Notes under the pieces: generated by a model
The model's database searches: none
What the model saw: the letters and a program-made list of their open reading frames with translations, nothing else
Told to the model about the DNA's origin: nothing
Shown: in pieces, positions 52,964 to 53,143 of the stretch
How the letters are laid out: each line of letters opens with the position of its first letter
How positions within the stretch are numbered: the first letter of the stretch is position 1
Assembly (NCBI RefSeq): GCF_009861505.1
Contig: NZ_WTFT01000014.1
Coordinates: 241,887 to 295,029, forward strand
Direction of reading: 5' to 3'
Source: Pseudomonas izuensis
Lineage (GTDB): Bacteria > Pseudomonadota > Gammaproteobacteria > Pseudomonadales > Pseudomonadaceae
Length of the DNA: 53,143 nucleotides
Program-made: the position numbers and the translations under genes

Positions 52964-53143
52964 GTCGCTGAAGGCGGCTCGGATCGTCTGATTGAAAGCC
53001 GTGTGGCGGAAGGTGGCTCGGATCGCCTGATCGAAAATCGTGTGGCTGAAGGTGGCTCTGATCGCCTGCTGGAAAAACGCGCCGTGGCGGCTGATGGCTC
53101 CGATTACCTGCAGGGCAACCGTGTCGCTGCCGATGGCTCCGAC
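52883..53143 (+). CDS. GSD-repeat secreted protein, copy 2 (cut by window end)
   Basis: 87 codons visible, no stop reached. Same signal peptide as copy 1 with Ile to Leu and Thr to Ala changes. The repeat tract differs: copy 2 has an extra VAEGGSDRLIENR unit and GSDYLQGNR where copy 1 has GSDHLQGNT. So the two copies have gained or lost units independently since duplication. Confidence 0.85.
   Translation, partial: MKRQTLLSIAFSVFAVNAFAATSAQPVVAEGGSDRLIESRVAEGGSDRLIENRVAEGGSDRLLEKRAVAADGSDYLQGNRVAADGSD

Overview
The window reads as chromosome of a Pseudomonas from the P. fluorescens group. Evidence: high-GC codon use, over 20 REP/REPIN elements of the fluorescens type (arms such as GCGAGCAAGCTCGCTCC and GCGGGCAAGCCCGCTCC), families frequent in Pseudomonas (DUF2388, DUF3077, MXKDX repeat protein, GSD-repeat protein), and many LysR and GlxA-type regulators beside small dehydrogenase operons. 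I see no rRNA, tRNA, CRISPR array or intact insertion sequence. Protein functions come from motifs and family recognition, not from database searches.

Layout. 0.1-7 kb: chemoreceptor with a C-terminal sensor domain, DksA-type factor lacking two zinc cysteines, glutathione transferase, a 24-residue membrane peptide, a membrane protein, and an OmpR-type two-component pair. 7-17.3 kb: AKR-SDR-SRPBCC operon with divergent LysR, an orphan Ser-rich protein that could be a secreted effector, a second LysR overlapping a DinB protein tail to tail, an FAD oxidoreductase, an SDR without the usual Tyr, a NIPSNAP protein and a third LysR. 17.5-26.7 kb: NDH-2-like enzyme with divergent GlxA regulator, DUF2388 protein, Ser/Thr dehydratase, SDR with divergent GlxA regulator, methyltransferase, HAD phosphatase, stand-alone receiver, fourth LysR.

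26.7-33.4 kb: a run on the minus strand made of (i) a C1-type operon: a 32-residue peptide, formaldehyde-activating-enzyme homologue, aldo/keto reductase, SSADH-like dehydrogenase and MFS transporter, with a perfect palindrome upstream; and (ii) a membrane cytochrome b, a Tat-exported molybdopterin oxidoreductase and a Met-rich MXKDX protein. 33.6-40.4 kb: rRNA-type methyltransferase, LuxR regulator divergent from a polyamine-type binding protein and a P1 peptidase, and a TetR/DUF4442 divergent pair separated by three operators at exact 18-bp spacing.

40.4-48 kb: a 1140-residue multicopper oxidase of the bacterial Mn-oxidase type behind a candidate sigma-54 promoter with paired palindromes upstream; YceI protein, phosphoribosyltransferase, MATE exporter; then a DUF3077 gene whose leader looks like a C4-type antisense RNA. 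48-53.1 kb is more AT-rich accessory DNA: an S-type pyocin-like bacteriocin gene split by an apparent frameshift, its likely immunity gene, a lipoprotein, and two near-identical copies of a GSD-repeat secreted protein flanking a cupin gene; the second copy runs off the window.

Best candidates for something new: the C4-like RNA with complementary sites in the DUF3077 leader, the Met-rich protein paired with a periplasmic Moco reductase, the Fae operon in a pseudomonad, and the bacteriocin module with its dyad leader.
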